DNA from: Coriaria nepalensis
Lineage: Eukaryota; Streptophyta; Magnoliopsida; Cucurbitales; Coriariaceae
Assembly: GCA_027186245.1 (NCBI GenBank)
Contig: CP114490.1
Coordinates: forward strand, 1,441,001-1,505,000
Reading direction: 5' to 3'
Length of the DNA: 64,000 bases
Shown here one piece after another: positions 51,597-62,986 of this stretch. The notes under the pieces were generated by a model. That model did no database searches, was not told where the DNA came from, and worked only from the letters and a program-made list of their open reading frames with translations. A program made the position numbers and the translations under genes. The stretch's first letter is position 1, and each line of letters starts with the position of its first letter.

Positions 51597-52562
51597 AAGT
51601 GTAATGTGTAATGTAACGTATGTAATTACACATGTAAAGAGTTGTATAGTTCATTGTTGTGAACTTATTTTGAATGATTTCATAGGCGTCTTACACCTAT
51701 TCGATGGCTTTTTTGTGTAAGAAGATTGTATTTAGTTTTAGGCCACTTCGACCCAAAATGAAAACACTGGACCACTCAGTCTCATGGTCCGAGTACTGTT
51801 TAGTATCTAAAAGGCCCATCCCATTTATCAAGTGATGTAGGAAGGTGGCTCATCGTCCTTTTTTGGGGTTCGTTTATCAAGTGTCGCCAACTTAGCCACC
51901 AATCACCATTCATTCCTCGCCCACTCTTCTCTAAAAGACAAACAAAAGAGCAAGTGACAGAGAGATGAAAAAGATGGAATCAAATTGAGGGGCTTATGTT
52001 GTTTATTCTGAGCAGGAGGTGGGTGGGTCCCTTCCTATGATCCAGCACCCAAACTACACATCCCCCCTTTGACTGCTTTTGCTGCAAGAAGAATCATTTG
52101 AGATTAGATGCGTGTAATATGTATAGATAACAACAGAGAGAAGTTTCTTAGATCTTGCCTTGCGACCTTGTTACAGTACAGGTGAAGTTTCTTGGAAATT
52201 TTGAAGTATTAAAGTCATATATGGTGACGGGATTTCAAGCACATTTATTAATAGTAACAACTTACTTAAGCTTAACTATGTAATAAGAAAGGTGGAGCTG
52301 CGGGCTACATTTTCCTTGCAGCCACTTCAGCCCTTAAGCCGACAAACTTTTAACCATGGCCGACCTTTACATTCATGATTCACCTCACGTCTTCAAATAA
52401 TAAAAACCCAATCATCCAAGTAAAAATGAAAATTACCGCACACTATTTGTAATTCTTCTAACTACCGCCTATAAAACTTACGAAACTACCAAAAACCCCC
52501 TTTTTTTTATTTTCCCGGGAAAATTAGGCGGGAAAATGAAGAAGGCTGGAAGGGGAATGTGA
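51597..52562. other. Spacer between convergent kinase and expansin genes
   Basis: 3' UTRs of both genes and intergenic DNA. No gene seen. Confidence 0.6.
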
Positions 52563-53758
52563 TCAGATGCGGAAATTCCTTCCGGTGAAAGTCTGACCGA
52601 ACTTCCAGTCGGCGGGAGCGATGTTCCAGGACGTAGAGGTGCGCCTATCACTGCCGGTGACTCTGAAGGAAAGAGCTTGGCCCACCAAAACGGCGTTGGA
52701 TTGCCAGTTTTGGCCCCAGTTACGGCTCATTGTCATCCAGCCTGTATTTGTTCCTTTCACGCTCACCCTCACGATATCTCCCGCACCCGCCACGTTCGTT
52801 ACTAAAACCAGGTTGAAGTAACGGAATCCGTTAATTGTGAATCTGATTCCGCCCTGTTTTCTGCATGGGACCCTGCAAAGCCAAAACAGTATTTTTACTT
52901 ACCACCTGCTTACATAATTTGTTTTTTTTTTTTTTTACCGACTTTTAATTCTTTTAAAAAAAAAAATTCTTTTAAAAGATCTTGTAGAGAGCTCTGTTTG
53001 TTTAAAGGGAAAATCGACAGGAAAGAAAATCATACGACCGCAATATACTTTTTCTGACGCACTTTTTTTATTTTCAGTAGTAAATCAGAGTTATAGAGTA
53101 AAAAGCTACTCGGAGGGGAAGAAGAATAAGAAGCTAATCACTCACCGGCGGAAGGAAACGGGGACGATTCCGGCGCGATACTGAGCGATTTTGAGGAACA
53201 TGGGCATGGCGAGGTCGAAATGGGGGCGAGGGGGGTTGCACCAGCCGCCATTGTCGCTTGGTTGAGCGAAGTTAGGAGGGCAAAAGTTGGTGGCGGTGAT
53301 TAAGATGGAGGGGTTGCCTGGGTTACACCACCGGGGATCGTCAGTGCACTTAAGCTCGAAGCAAGCGCCACAGCTAAGGCCGTCGTTGAACAGAGCTGTG
53401 CTCAGCGCCGCCGTGTTCACTCCATAGCCCTGGCTGTACAGATTTCCATATCCACAAGCACCACCTGCATGCAACAAGAAGAAAACACCCACACTTTACT
53501 CTCAGCAAGCAAATAGCATAACAAGAAACTAGATCTATGAAAGTATGAACAGAGGTTAAAAGAAACAAGAGAAGTTGAAATGCAGACAAGTTCTGTAAAG
53601 CAGAAAATACCCATAGTCCCCGAAGCGTCGCTGCCGCCGTAGAAAGTAGCATGAGCGCTCACCCATGGGCCGCCAGTGAAGACTCCGGGGATTCTAGCAT
53701 TGGTCATTGCGAATAACGAGAGTAGAGAAAGAATGAAGAGCACATTAACAGAAGGCAT
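52563..53758 (-). CDS. EXPA: Alpha-expansin
   Basis: Secreted wall-loosening protein acting at acid pH. Three exons on the minus strand: 53758-53611, 53464-53146, 52872-52563, giving 258 residues, the usual length. The ATG at 53758 is chosen because it begins a good signal peptide ([16 protein letters not shown]); an in-frame ATG at 53869 would place 37 polar residues before it. Domain 1 (GH45-like) shows [31 protein letters not shown], the paired Cys residues and HFDLAMPMF. Domain 2 (CBM63) shows [35 protein letters not shown] and ends [14 protein letters not shown]. Both introns sit at the positions conserved in alpha-expansins. Intact; EXPA9/EXPA3 are the likely collinear relatives. Confidence 0.96.
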
Positions 53759-54222
53759 TGTTGCACGAACACGGAGAGAGAGAGAGGACGAATGAATATG
53801 GGGATTGAGGAGCGAATGGAAACCGGAGAGGAGTGGGTACTTATTGAGGCGCGGGCAGTGATTCGGCAATTTGCTTTCTTTTGCAGTCTAATTAATGCTC
53901 TCTTCTCCGACCTTCCTTTAACACGTATCTATCTATCTATTTTACTTCCATTAAAAATAATAATAATAAATAAATAAATAAATAAATATGTCAGAAATTA
54001 TTTTTTTAATCTTATTAATTTTTATGGCTATTTATTTTGAGGGGAAGAAATAATAATATAAAGAGGAATATGTGGTTAGTTATGTCGTACACACCTAACA
54101 TCAATCAATTGCACATAGTTAGTTATGTACACACTTAAAGAGCAAAAACAGTTATTTATTGGAACATGCATTTTTTAATCTCCCAAAAAATCACCTTTTT
54201 ATCTTCTTTTTTAAATAGTTGT

Positions 54223-54224
<2 letters not shown>

Positions 54225-54259
<35 letters not shown>
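54225..54259. repeat. AT dinucleotide microsatellite
   Basis: About 17 AT units. Confidence 0.9.
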
Positions 54260-54264
<5 letters not shown>

Positions 54265-54546
54265 ATTATTAAAATAGAGCTTTTCTTGTTAAAATGTGTA
54301 TTACGTAAATCTTAAACCGTTGGTCTCCATCTCCATCATAGCATTGTGGGTTGGTCAGATATGTTGATGTGGGTCAAAGTCTCCAAAAAATTGCAACTTT
54401 TATTACGGTTTTACACCTAAACAAATCAAGTCTTAATTGGGAAGTTGAAAAGCCAGTTAGGAAGTTACCCACCCATTCATGCGATCCAAGAAGAAGGCCC
54501 AACAACCTTTGCATGTGACCCGAACTAGCGGTTCTCTTGTTTGTTG

Positions 54547-54573
54547 CTTCTTCTTCTTCTTCTTCTTCTTCTT
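54547..54573. repeat. CTT trinucleotide microsatellite
   Basis: Nine CTT units; read in frame it inflates the short ORFs in this area. Confidence 0.9.
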
Positions 54574-54955
54574 ACAGTTACAGAGAGAGAGTCCAACGGT
54601 CCAACCATACTCTTCCTCTTCTTCTTCTACCTCACTCTGTCCTTTCATCTTTGTCCCTATTCTCACCATCCCATGTGCCCCTCACTGATTGCACCCCCTG
54701 TTTTTAGAAACGCCCACTTCTTTTGTCCCCCTTTTTAATTATTATTATTTTTTTCCAAAAACAAAATTATCTAAAATAAAAATATTACAAAGTATTTATC
54801 CATTCTTTTTATTTTAAATAATAAATAATTTTTAATTTAATATTTAAAAGCTCATTAAGGATTGAGGTAATGTGATGAAAATAAAAACAATGGAAATCTC
54901 TAATTTTTTGGGTTTTTTTGTGTGACTGTGATTGTGATTTGTGAAGGCAGAGTAA

Positions 54956-54970
54956 GGGGGGGGGGGGGGG
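54956..54970 (+). repeat. Run of 15 guanines
   Basis: Uninterrupted G run, rare in this AT-rich DNA and able to form a G-quadruplex. Confidence 0.9.
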
Positions 54971-55379
54971 TGTAGATTGGTGTGAACCGCGTGATGATCA
55001 TAAAAGGGATGGCTGGTGATGCAGTTAAGGTGGGGTCGGGTAGTTTCGTCACGACATAAATATCAATAAAGGCATTCAAAGGGAAGAAGATTTTAGAGAA
55101 AAATGGGGTGGTGACCCACTTATAGACCAACCAGATCTAGCGGATACGACACCTCATCCGTCTAACCACATGTTAGCTGTCATTGATGTAGCTATTCCAT
55201 GCATGGGAAGGGCCCCAAGGCACGTGGATTGTTCGGTGTGCATCCCCATGTAAAGGAATTTTCTTCCCTTTTATTTATTTTATCTTCTTATATTATATAT
55301 ATATATATATATATTCAATATTCTTTGTACGTACGTAAAAATATAGATTATTTAGTTGGTGACATTGCATAATATCATA

Positions 55380-55413
55380 ACTCTATGAGTTGACCAACTC
55401 TATGAGTTGACCA
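55380..55413. repeat. 17-bp tandem repeat carrying W-box core
   Basis: Two exact copies of a 17-base unit, each with TTGACC, the WRKY-binding core. Confidence 0.9.
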
Positions 55414-57019
55414 ACTCTTTAGGCAAATGATCATAAAGGCTAATAATAATTATATTATCTCCTAAGTGAGTTTTAGGAGAAGCCATTTTCTTTTACTAAG
55501 TTGATTACTGTGTAAAATTAAGGTATTTTCCGGATTGACTCGTGTATTATTATCGTAATCTGATAAATAAAATTATATTACGGAAAATACAAAACTTTTC
55601 AATGCTTTGTTTTGAAGGCATGATGAGGTTTGTAAGGTAAATGTTGGAAAAATAACAAGGGGCCGGTAGCTGGGTGGTCCAATTCCGCAGCAGCATGTAA
55701 CTCAACTCCCAACTACTACCTTCATATATAATAATCGTTAAAATTGTGGGATAATCAAATGATAAAAAATTAATTATTTTGATCAAATATGTTTCTATGA
55801 AAATAATGTTTAGATAGACTCCAACACAATCATAGATATAAATTCTATATATTATATTAAGTCAGTTATTCTAAAAACAATCAGTGCTTAACTAGGAGTA
55901 GGAGGGTCCCCACCCTATCTGGTAACTAGCTAGATTATGCTAGAGTGTCCTATATCAGTAGTTACTCAGTGGTCAGTAGCAGCTAAATGCTCCTTCGGTG
56001 AACAGCAATGCCAGAAGAGAAGAGAAATGGCGACCTTTCACTGTTTGATTGTTTCCAGAAAGAGGGCAAATTAGAGACTAGGGAGGAAACTGCAGATAGG
56101 GGTAAATTGACCATATATGAAGGACAGGCAGGGCTCATGCATGCATTCAGGCATGCATTAATATGCGTGACGAATACCAAGTCCCTAGCTAGCTACCTAG
56201 TTCCACTGCCAAGCTCGACACATCATGTGAAAGCCAATTATAAGATGAATTGATCATTTAACTGATCATGCTCGCGTCTCATGAAGGACCTTCGGACATG
56301 ACCCTCGTGACATCTATGGACATAATCAATTCTACTTCTGTTAGATGTACTATTAAGGAGAAATTCATTATTTTTTTTTTTATTTTTTTTTTGAAAATTT
56401 AAAAATTCATTCACACATTCTCGACGTTAAGATATAAACCCTTAGAGGAGATATTGAAAACACAATATCATCAAATAAATCTAAAGTATAATCCAACATA
56501 TTAAATAGAGAGCTTAAATCTGGAATGATCCTAAGGAGCAACCCTAGGAGTCGAAGAGCAATTCATTTACTAAGAGCAAGCAATCACTGTGTGACTACTA
56601 TGTTTAATAAAACTGACGATGCAAAAAAGCAGGGCCAAGTAATTAATGGCCTCTAGCTATTTCAGCCAAGTAGCTACAAGAATATCAAAAATTCACCTGT
56701 GTATAATACTACTACCCACAATTACATGTACAGCTAGATCAAAAGGATTGTGGTAGTTCTTAAATGGCTGAATGAATGCCGAGCCCAAGTGTTCTTGTTA
56801 GTGAACGAACCATCACGTCATTGCTTCGAAAGGGGTCGAACTGATGCTCGGATAACCCATTAAGGTCAAAATAGCAAAAACGCTCCCACAACTTTTCACT
56901 GTCATGAAAGTTATGATCGAATATCAAAAACAGTGCCTCAATCTCAGAATCCAGCCCTATCCCTTAATTAACAAGCTCATTGAGAGAAAGAAGATCATCG
57001 CGTGGGTGAGCTTCCTCCA

Positions 57020-58546
57020 CTTGCAGTCATCAATAGCATATAATTCAAGGGACTCGATTTTGTCTCTGTTTTTCTCTTCGGCTTTCCAAGAAGATTTTCG
57101 TGGTTTAGCCTCAAAAGGCAATGCCTTGGCAGATTTTAGTAACTCTACAAACTCCTCAAGTTCTCTCTCAGCAGCCTCCTTTGCAAGCTTTCTTCTTAGA
57201 AGTTCTTCAACCTATTTAAAAATCCATGTCATGACTATAGATATACACGGACAAAAACTTGCAGGAATATCTCATATGGGCCAAGCACTCTAAAACCAAC
57301 AGACAATATCTTTTTACTCAATTGATCCATCTCAATCTAAACTAATCTAGAAACGAAAATGCTAACGAAAAAATAGGTGCTCAGCAGGTCATGGGCCATA
57401 CCTACAATGAGAACCTTTTGTCTCTAGAACAGTGAAGTATATTTCATCTCTTGATAACAACAAATGCGCACAATAGCTCTCAACACGTTCCACACTTCCA
57501 AAAATCATCTGAAGAATGAGGTGAAGTCAGTGAAGGAAAGATAGGATTTCCAAAACCCAGGTTCATACATTACCTCAGATAATTCTTCTGCTGTCACTGA
57601 CTTATTTTTCTCAAGAAGCTCAAGCCAAGCAAACTCTAACAATGATGGATCCTGCAGTCAATAAACATAACTTTAACTTAGTATACAACAACAGGATCGA
57701 AAAATTCTATAAAGGATTATATCCGATGCGAGTAACAGACCAAGTTGGGCTCAGCTCTCTTAACAAAGTCCAAAATTTCTGCATGGTCAAAATTATCAAC
57801 ACTGGAACGATATAAGTTATTTGTTGTGGCTTGATGGACGACGTGACACCATTCTGACACATCAAAGAAAAGGTTAGAAGAATCCGAGTAATTGTTCCGC
57901 ATTTGAGAAAGAAAACTATGAGCACATCACCTAGCAACCTATTCAATGCCGCACTGATGTTTCTACTAGAGCCTGATCGGACACCATCCAGTTCTTCTTG
58001 CCATCAGGCCTCTGAGAAACTGCTAGCAATACTCTATCAGCACCCTTCTTGAACTCCAGAAGTAGTCATTTTTCCAATGATCGGTTAACAAGCTTATCTT
58101 CAAGCTCTCCTTTGCTAGTTAATCCCAACCTACAAATTCACTAAATAATATCCTGTTAGTATAAAGTATAGATAGGTGCTCGACTACAAAGTAAAAAATG
58201 AAAATTTAGCAGAAAATGATCAACAATCAATAAAATTGCTACTGATTCTAAAAACTAAACTTCACAAGCAGTCGAATAAAACGCACCTAGAAGTGGCGCA
58301 AACTCTCTTCCGTTTGCGCAAGGCTACGACCCCTTCCACGATACTGAGAATAGAGTAGCTTCGAACGCCGCCATTACTAACAAGTTGCTGCGGGTATGGA
58401 AACACCTCGAAGAAATATTCGAAATTGGAGTGAGGTCGAAAGTGCAGGGTCCTAACACTGAATAACCGGCACCGGAAGGCGGAGAGAGGAAGAGACGAGG
58501 CGACAGGAAAGAGGGAGCAGCTGTTGACGGCTCGAATCGCCATCAT
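57020..58546 (-). pseudogene. RNR1: Chloroplast ribonuclease II/R-like (RNR1) pseudogene, N-terminal part only
   Basis: Plant RNR1 is a plastid 3'-5' exoribonuclease that matures rRNA and mRNA. Minus-strand pieces match its N-terminal third: exon 58546-58287 (MMAIRAVNSCSLF, transit peptide), 58129-57973 (GELEDKLVNRS, LLLEFKKGADRVLLAV, DGKKNWMVSDQ), 57853-57741 (NGVTSSIKPQQITYIVP, VDNFDHAEILDFVKRAEPNL), 57651-57574 (DPSLLEFAWLELLEKNKSVT), 57508 to about 57385 (GSVERVESYCAHLLLSRDE), 57211 to about 57028 (VEELLRRKLAKEAAERELEE). Lesions: TGA in exon 2 just before LLLEFKK; GC in place of the GT donor after DQ; a one-base loss after IVP; TGA shortly after LETKGSH. The RNB catalytic domain and S1 domain are absent. 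Introns are kept, so this is a decayed DNA-level copy, not a retrocopy. Confidence 0.9.
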
Positions 58547-60117
58547 TGTCTGCTAGAGAAGAGGATTCGAGCTCATGTAGAAAGAGAGAATGCGAAGAAA
58601 AATGAAAAAGGGTTATTCTGCTTTCGGTGGTAGTAGAAGATTGCTGTGTAACAAGAGATAAAAGCTGGAAGAGAAGGGCAAAACACAATTGTAATTTACC
58701 CCCCAATTGGAAACTTAAATAATATTTACAACCACAAATTTTAAAAAATTACTAATTTACACCTAAAAGCTATTAAAAAATAAAAATTAATTTAAAACTC
58801 GACCAAAAAAAACTATTTATATCATTGCCCGATTCAACCACGCCACTCAGTAAAATAATTTTAATTTATTTTTAATTTTGACTACTTGAATAAAACTTTA
58901 TTATAATTGCACTCCAATTAAATTTATTTTCTTTCACTCAAACCCAACACCGCACCACCGAGGCTGACTTAACTGCCATTTAAAACAAAAAGCTAATCCG
59001 CGGAATCACCGGTAAGATTGTATAGTTTGATTTATTTTAATTATATATATATATTATTGATCATATGATAAAATTTTAATTTGAAATCTTAAATTATATT
59101 AAAATTTGAGATTTTTATAAATATAAATATATATATATATATATAAATTATGTTATATTTAAAAATTATTTTAATAAAATATATGTAAATGATTTATTAA
59201 TTATTTTATTTTTAAATTTTTTTTTCATATTTTCAGTAAATCTCTTAAAATATATTTTTAAATTTTAATATATAAGGTCAGCTTTTCTTACCCTTATGGC
59301 AGAGCCAGTTCTGGTTATATTTAATGATTAAGAGGAACCCAAGATTCTGTGTATGTCTTGTGTATGCTCGGTAGTAAAGCAAGTTCAGTAATCTATCGAC
59401 CACAATGCACTAAAATCCTCCTAGTTTAATAATCCATTGTCTGAAACTCCCTTTTGGTCTTTTTCCTGTCTAGAGGAGGAGAGGCCGGTATAAGTGGGGT
59501 GGGGTTATCTGAAAGGCGGGAAATGGACGTCCCTGATTGGTCAACTACTCTTCACGATCTCATCTACCTGGGAGACATATATAATAAGCACATTGACGGA
59601 AACTACACTGACTGCGTCTCTCTTTTCTCTTTCCTCGAGTTCAGGAAGGTTTTATTCGAGGTATGTTTTTTTTTTTTTTTTTTGTCTGTTTCATTGCTGG
59701 TGTGTAACTGTAAGCAAGTATGGAGGTTTAAGTTTAAAAGCATCAATGTTGTAGACTGATTCTCTACCAAGCTTTGACTTTTATACTTCTTTTTGGAGTT
59801 TGACTGTTGCTGCTAATTTTTTCCAGATTCATATAATCTTGCTCGTTTGACCCCCTCTGTTTGTTTTTCTCCGATTTTCTCGTTTGGATCCAGCTTGGTA
59901 GTTTCGGATGATTAGGAATACTAGAATTTTCCTGCTCGTTGATCAACTTTGCTTCAGGTTTAAGCTTCTTAGGGGGGGTAGAAAAGAAACTTTATAATAA
60001 AGTGAACTGCGAATCTGCGATAATGCTTAGTTGCTTTTCAGTAGTTGAAAAGGGCTTCTTCTAGTTTTTAGGGTTCTTAGTTTGAGTTCAACGACGTTCT
60101 CCCCAGCTTAGATTGCA
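58547..60117. other. RNR1 relic upstream DNA and GRAS promoter/leader
   Basis: AT-rich from 58700 to 59280. From about 59450 the plus strand looks like the first leader exon of the GRAS gene, ending with a donor at 59661. The intron runs to an acceptor near 60105-60111. Confidence 0.5.
59523..59660 (+). other. Open leader exon upstream of the GRAS gene (uORF or N-terminal extension)
   Basis: ATG at 59523 opens 46 codons (beginning MDVPDWSTTLHDLIYL) without a stop up to the splice donor CGAG/GTATG at 59661, ending in phase 0. If the acceptor TTAG/ATTGCAATG at 60111 is used, this frame runs into the GRAS ATG with two extra codons. If the neighbouring CCCAG acceptor (60105) is used it is out of frame and would be an overlapping uORF. 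No known domain. Confidence 0.35.
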
Positions 60118-62346
60118 ATGGATCCGCATCTTATTAGGGGATTCACTGGTTCAACAAATGGAATCCAATTAAGAAACCAGTATTTATCTGTTGGTTTGAA
60201 TCAAAACCTTGAACCTGAACCTAGATATGGAAACAGAGAATTTCATCAGATTCGACCCGGTCTGTGTCTGAGTAACATAGCTTCGTCTTCAAGCAACATG
60301 CCCTCGAGCTCAAGTGTGAGCCACGAGGAAGATTCTCAGGAAGATTGTGACTTTTCCAATATAGTTTTGAGATACATAAGCCAGATGCTCATGGAAGAAG
60401 AAATGGATGACAAGACTTGTATGCTTCAAGATTCTTTGGATCTTCAGGCTGCTGAGAAATCATTTTATGAGGTCCTTGGTCAGAAATACCCCCCTTCCTC
60501 GGAAGAAAACCCATACATCAGTCAATACAGCGAAGTCCCAGATGATAATTTCTCAGGAAATTGTATTAGTTGCCTCACTACTAGTCACAGCGATGATAAC
60601 CGAATTGAAATCCCGGGTGAAGGTATCTTTCAAATAACGAGTCCTCCAGTCTGTAGAAGTTCTTCTCTGTCATCTTATAACTCCTCAAATGGTATAGTCT
60701 GTCATCCAGATGGGCTGGTGGAATCTCTTAAGGATGGGAATCTTTGGGTACCTAGATTGGATAATGGAAATCAAACTGTTTGGCAGGTGAGAAAGGGAGT
60801 TGAGGAACCTTGCAAGTTTCTCTCAAGTGGGAATGGGTTATTCCATCCTTGGGAGGTTAATGGGTTATCAACTGAAAATCCTAGGGCAGAAAAGCTTGAG
60901 TTGGAGGAGGAGTCGTCGTCTTGTGGTTCGAGGGCAAGGAAGAATCTGGACAGAGAAGATGATGATCCGGAAGAAGAAAGAAGCAACAAGCAAGCTGCAG
61001 TTTTTGCTGAACCCACTTTGCGATCAGAGATGTTTGATATCATACTGCTTTGGAGCACTGGAAAAGGGCTGGAGCGACTGACAAAGACTAGTTCAGAGTT
61101 GAAGAGTGCAAAAAACAAAAAACCCATTTTGGAGAGCGGCAATCAACCACAAGGATCCAATGGAAGAAAGAATCGCGGGAAGAAACGAAACGTTAAAAAG
61201 GAAGTTGTGGATCTGAGAACTCTCTTGATTACTTGTGCACAAGCTGTTGCAGCTGATGATCGCAAGAATGCAAATGAACTTCTAAGGCAAATCAGGCAGC
61301 ACTCTTCTCCCTTTGGAGATGGAAATCAGAGATTGGCGCATTCCTTTGCTAATGGCCTTGAGGCCCGTTTGGCTGGTAGTAGTAATGATACCCAGATTTA
61401 CAAAGGCCTTATTAGCATAAGACCATCTGCAGCCGATCTCTTGAAAGCTTACCATTTATACATTGCAGCTTGCCCGTTTCGGAGAATCTCCCACTTTACC
61501 TCAAACAAGACCATAATGAATATAGCAGCAAACTCAACCAGACTCCATGTCATAGATTTCGGAATCCTTTACGGATTCCAATGGCCTACCCTTATACAAC
61601 GAATCTCATGGAGATCAGGCGGACCTCCAAGGCTGAAGATCACTGGGATAGAGTTTCCCCAACCAGGTTTCCGGCCTGCAGAAAGAGTTGAGGAAACAGG
61701 GCGGCGCTTAACAACCTATGCCGAGACTTTCAAAGTACCTTTCGAGTACCATGCTGTTGCTAAAAATTGGGAAACCATTCAGCTTGAGGATCTTAAGATA
61801 GACAAGGATGAAGTTTTAGTTGTTAACTGTCTTTATCGAGGTAAGAATTTGCTTGATGAGAGTGTGGCTGTGGACAGTCCGAGAAAGATGTTTCTTGATT
61901 TGGTACGGAAAATTAATCCGGATCTCTTCATTCATGGGATAACTAATGGGGCCTATAATGCCCCATTTTTTGTGACCCGATTCAGAGAGGCACTGTTTCA
62001 CTTCTCTGCCATGTTTGATATGCTTGAGACAGTAGTGCCTCGTGAGGATCAGGAGAGAATGCTGATTGAGAAAGAAATATTAGGTAGGGAGGCACTGAAT
62101 GTTATAGCATGTGAAGGGTGGGAAAGAGTGGAAAGACCAGAGACGTACAAGCACTGGCAAGTCCGTATAATGAGGGCTGGGTTTGTGCAGATACCTTTCG
62201 ACAGGGATATTGTTAAGACTGGAAGGGAGAAAGTGAGGATGGGTTACCATAAGGACTTTGTTATCGATGAAGATAGCCGTTGGGTTTTGCAGGGATGGAA
62301 GGGAAGAACCATCTATGCCCTTTCTGCTTGGAAACCTGCTAATTAG
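60118..62346 (+). CDS. GRAS family transcription regulator, LISCL subfamily (SCL9/SCL14-like)
   Basis: Nuclear transcriptional co-regulator; SCL14 acts with TGA factors in detoxification responses. Single-exon frame of 742 residues, usual for LISCL members. The N-terminal region starts MDPHLIRGFTGSTNG and has the acidic LISCL activation motifs: DCDFSNIVLRYISQMLMEE and LDLQAAEKSFYEVLGQKYPP. The GRAS domain begins near residue 366 (LRTLLITCAQAVAADDRKNA, leucine heptad I). It has the VHIID variant LHVIDFGILYGFQWPTLIQ at about 475, PFYRE-region INPDLFIHGITNGAYNAPFF, RFREALFHFSAMFDMLE, and the SAW end WVLQGWKGRTIYALSAWKP. All parts are present and no break is seen. In Arabidopsis such a gene follows AS1 and EXPA3, the order seen here. 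Confidence 0.95.
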   Translation: MDPHLIRGFTGSTNGIQLRNQYLSVGLNQNLEPEPRYGNREFHQIRPGLCLSNIASSSSNMPSSSSVSHEEDSQEDCDFSNIVLRYISQMLMEEEMDDKTCMLQDSLDLQAAEKSFYEVLGQKYPPSSEENPYISQYSEVPDDNFSGNCISCLTTSHSDDNRIEIPGEGIFQITSPPVCRSSSLSSYNSSNGIVCHPDGLVESLKDGNLWVPRLDNGNQTVWQVRKGVEEPCKFLSSGNGLFHPWEVNGLSTENPRAEKLELEEESSSCGSRARKNLDREDDDPEEERSNKQAAVFAEPTLRSEMFDIILLWSTGKGLERLTKTSSELKSAKNKKPILESGNQPQGSNGRKNRGKKRNVKKEVVDLRTLLITCAQAVAADDRKNANELLRQIRQHSSPFGDGNQRLAHSFANGLEARLAGSSNDTQIYKGLISIRPSAADLLKAYHLYIAACPFRRISHFTSNKTIMNIAANSTRLHVIDFGILYGFQWPTLIQRISWRSGGPPRLKITGIEFPQPGFRPAERVEETGRRLTTYAETFKVPFEYHAVAKNWETIQLEDLKIDKDEVLVVNCLYRGKNLLDESVAVDSPRKMFLDLVRKINPDLFIHGITNGAYNAPFFVTRFREALFHFSAMFDMLETVVPREDQERMLIEKEILGREALNVIACEGWERVERPETYKHWQVRIMRAGFVQIPFDRDIVKTGREKVRMGYHKDFVIDEDSRWVLQGWKGRTIYALSAWKPAN

Positions 62347-62986
62347 TAGTGATAAATTAGAGGGTTAAGAACTAGAAACTGGCAGGGGGTTGTCTTTTTA
62401 GACAACATTAATTATTGTTGGTAGAGATTATAAATGTAGACTATTGACGTTAACAAGATTTTTGTCATAAATTAAAGAGGCAGGACAATTTGAGATCACC
62501 CATCTCACTGTGTTTGCATAATCAGAATGATAAACTATAATGCAATGTGCTCCAAAACCAATCATCAATTGTCTTTGCACGAAGTGAAGCACTCTTAATT
62601 GGCAGCTATACTTTTCAGGCGTCTGCTTTGTAAGCTTTTAACTGGAGAACAATAACCTTATGAATATAATATGTGCGTTTTGATTTAAGGGAATAAAGGT
62701 ATTAAGAGTCTACAATTAGCATGTAATATTATCATGATAGGCTGAAGAATTTTAGAGCCTAAAGCAAACACTAGCATCAATGAACCTGCAAGTGATACAA
62801 TCCTTTTCACTGAACTACGATTATGAACCAATGCATTTTCCAGGTTTTCTTCAACTACAGCAACAGTAAAAGAGGGGAGAAATCAACAATTATCAAATCT
62901 GCTAGAATCACACCCATATCACTATCAGTTATGAAGATACTTTCCCAAAGAGATGTACCTTTTCTGCTAAACAGTATTGAATTACG
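62347..62986. other. Spacer between convergent GRAS gene and YidD-like relic
   Basis: GRAS 3' UTR and AT-rich DNA. No gene seen. Confidence 0.6.

Larger units (their letters stand above)
53759..57019. other. Repeat-rich intergenic region upstream of expansin
   Basis: No gene recognised. Contains AT (54225-54259), CTT (54547-54573), a run of 15 G (54956-54970), AT (55295-55314), a 17-base tandem repeat with TTGACC (55380-55413) and a cluster of CATGCA motifs near 56135-56160. The ORF at 56008-56253 has no domain and no codon character of a gene. Confidence 0.55.

Noticed and set aside
53759..53869. Expansin start at the upstream in-frame ATG (53869)
   Set aside because: It would bury the signal peptide behind 37 polar residues; the ATG at 53758 gives a normal secreted protein.
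54457..54738. ORFs rich in Leu or Lys on both strands
   Set aside because: Direct translation of the CTT/GAA microsatellite.
56008..56253. 81-codon plus-strand ORF and its minus-strand shadow
   Set aside because: No homology recognised, no splice context, surrounded by motif-rich non-coding DNA.
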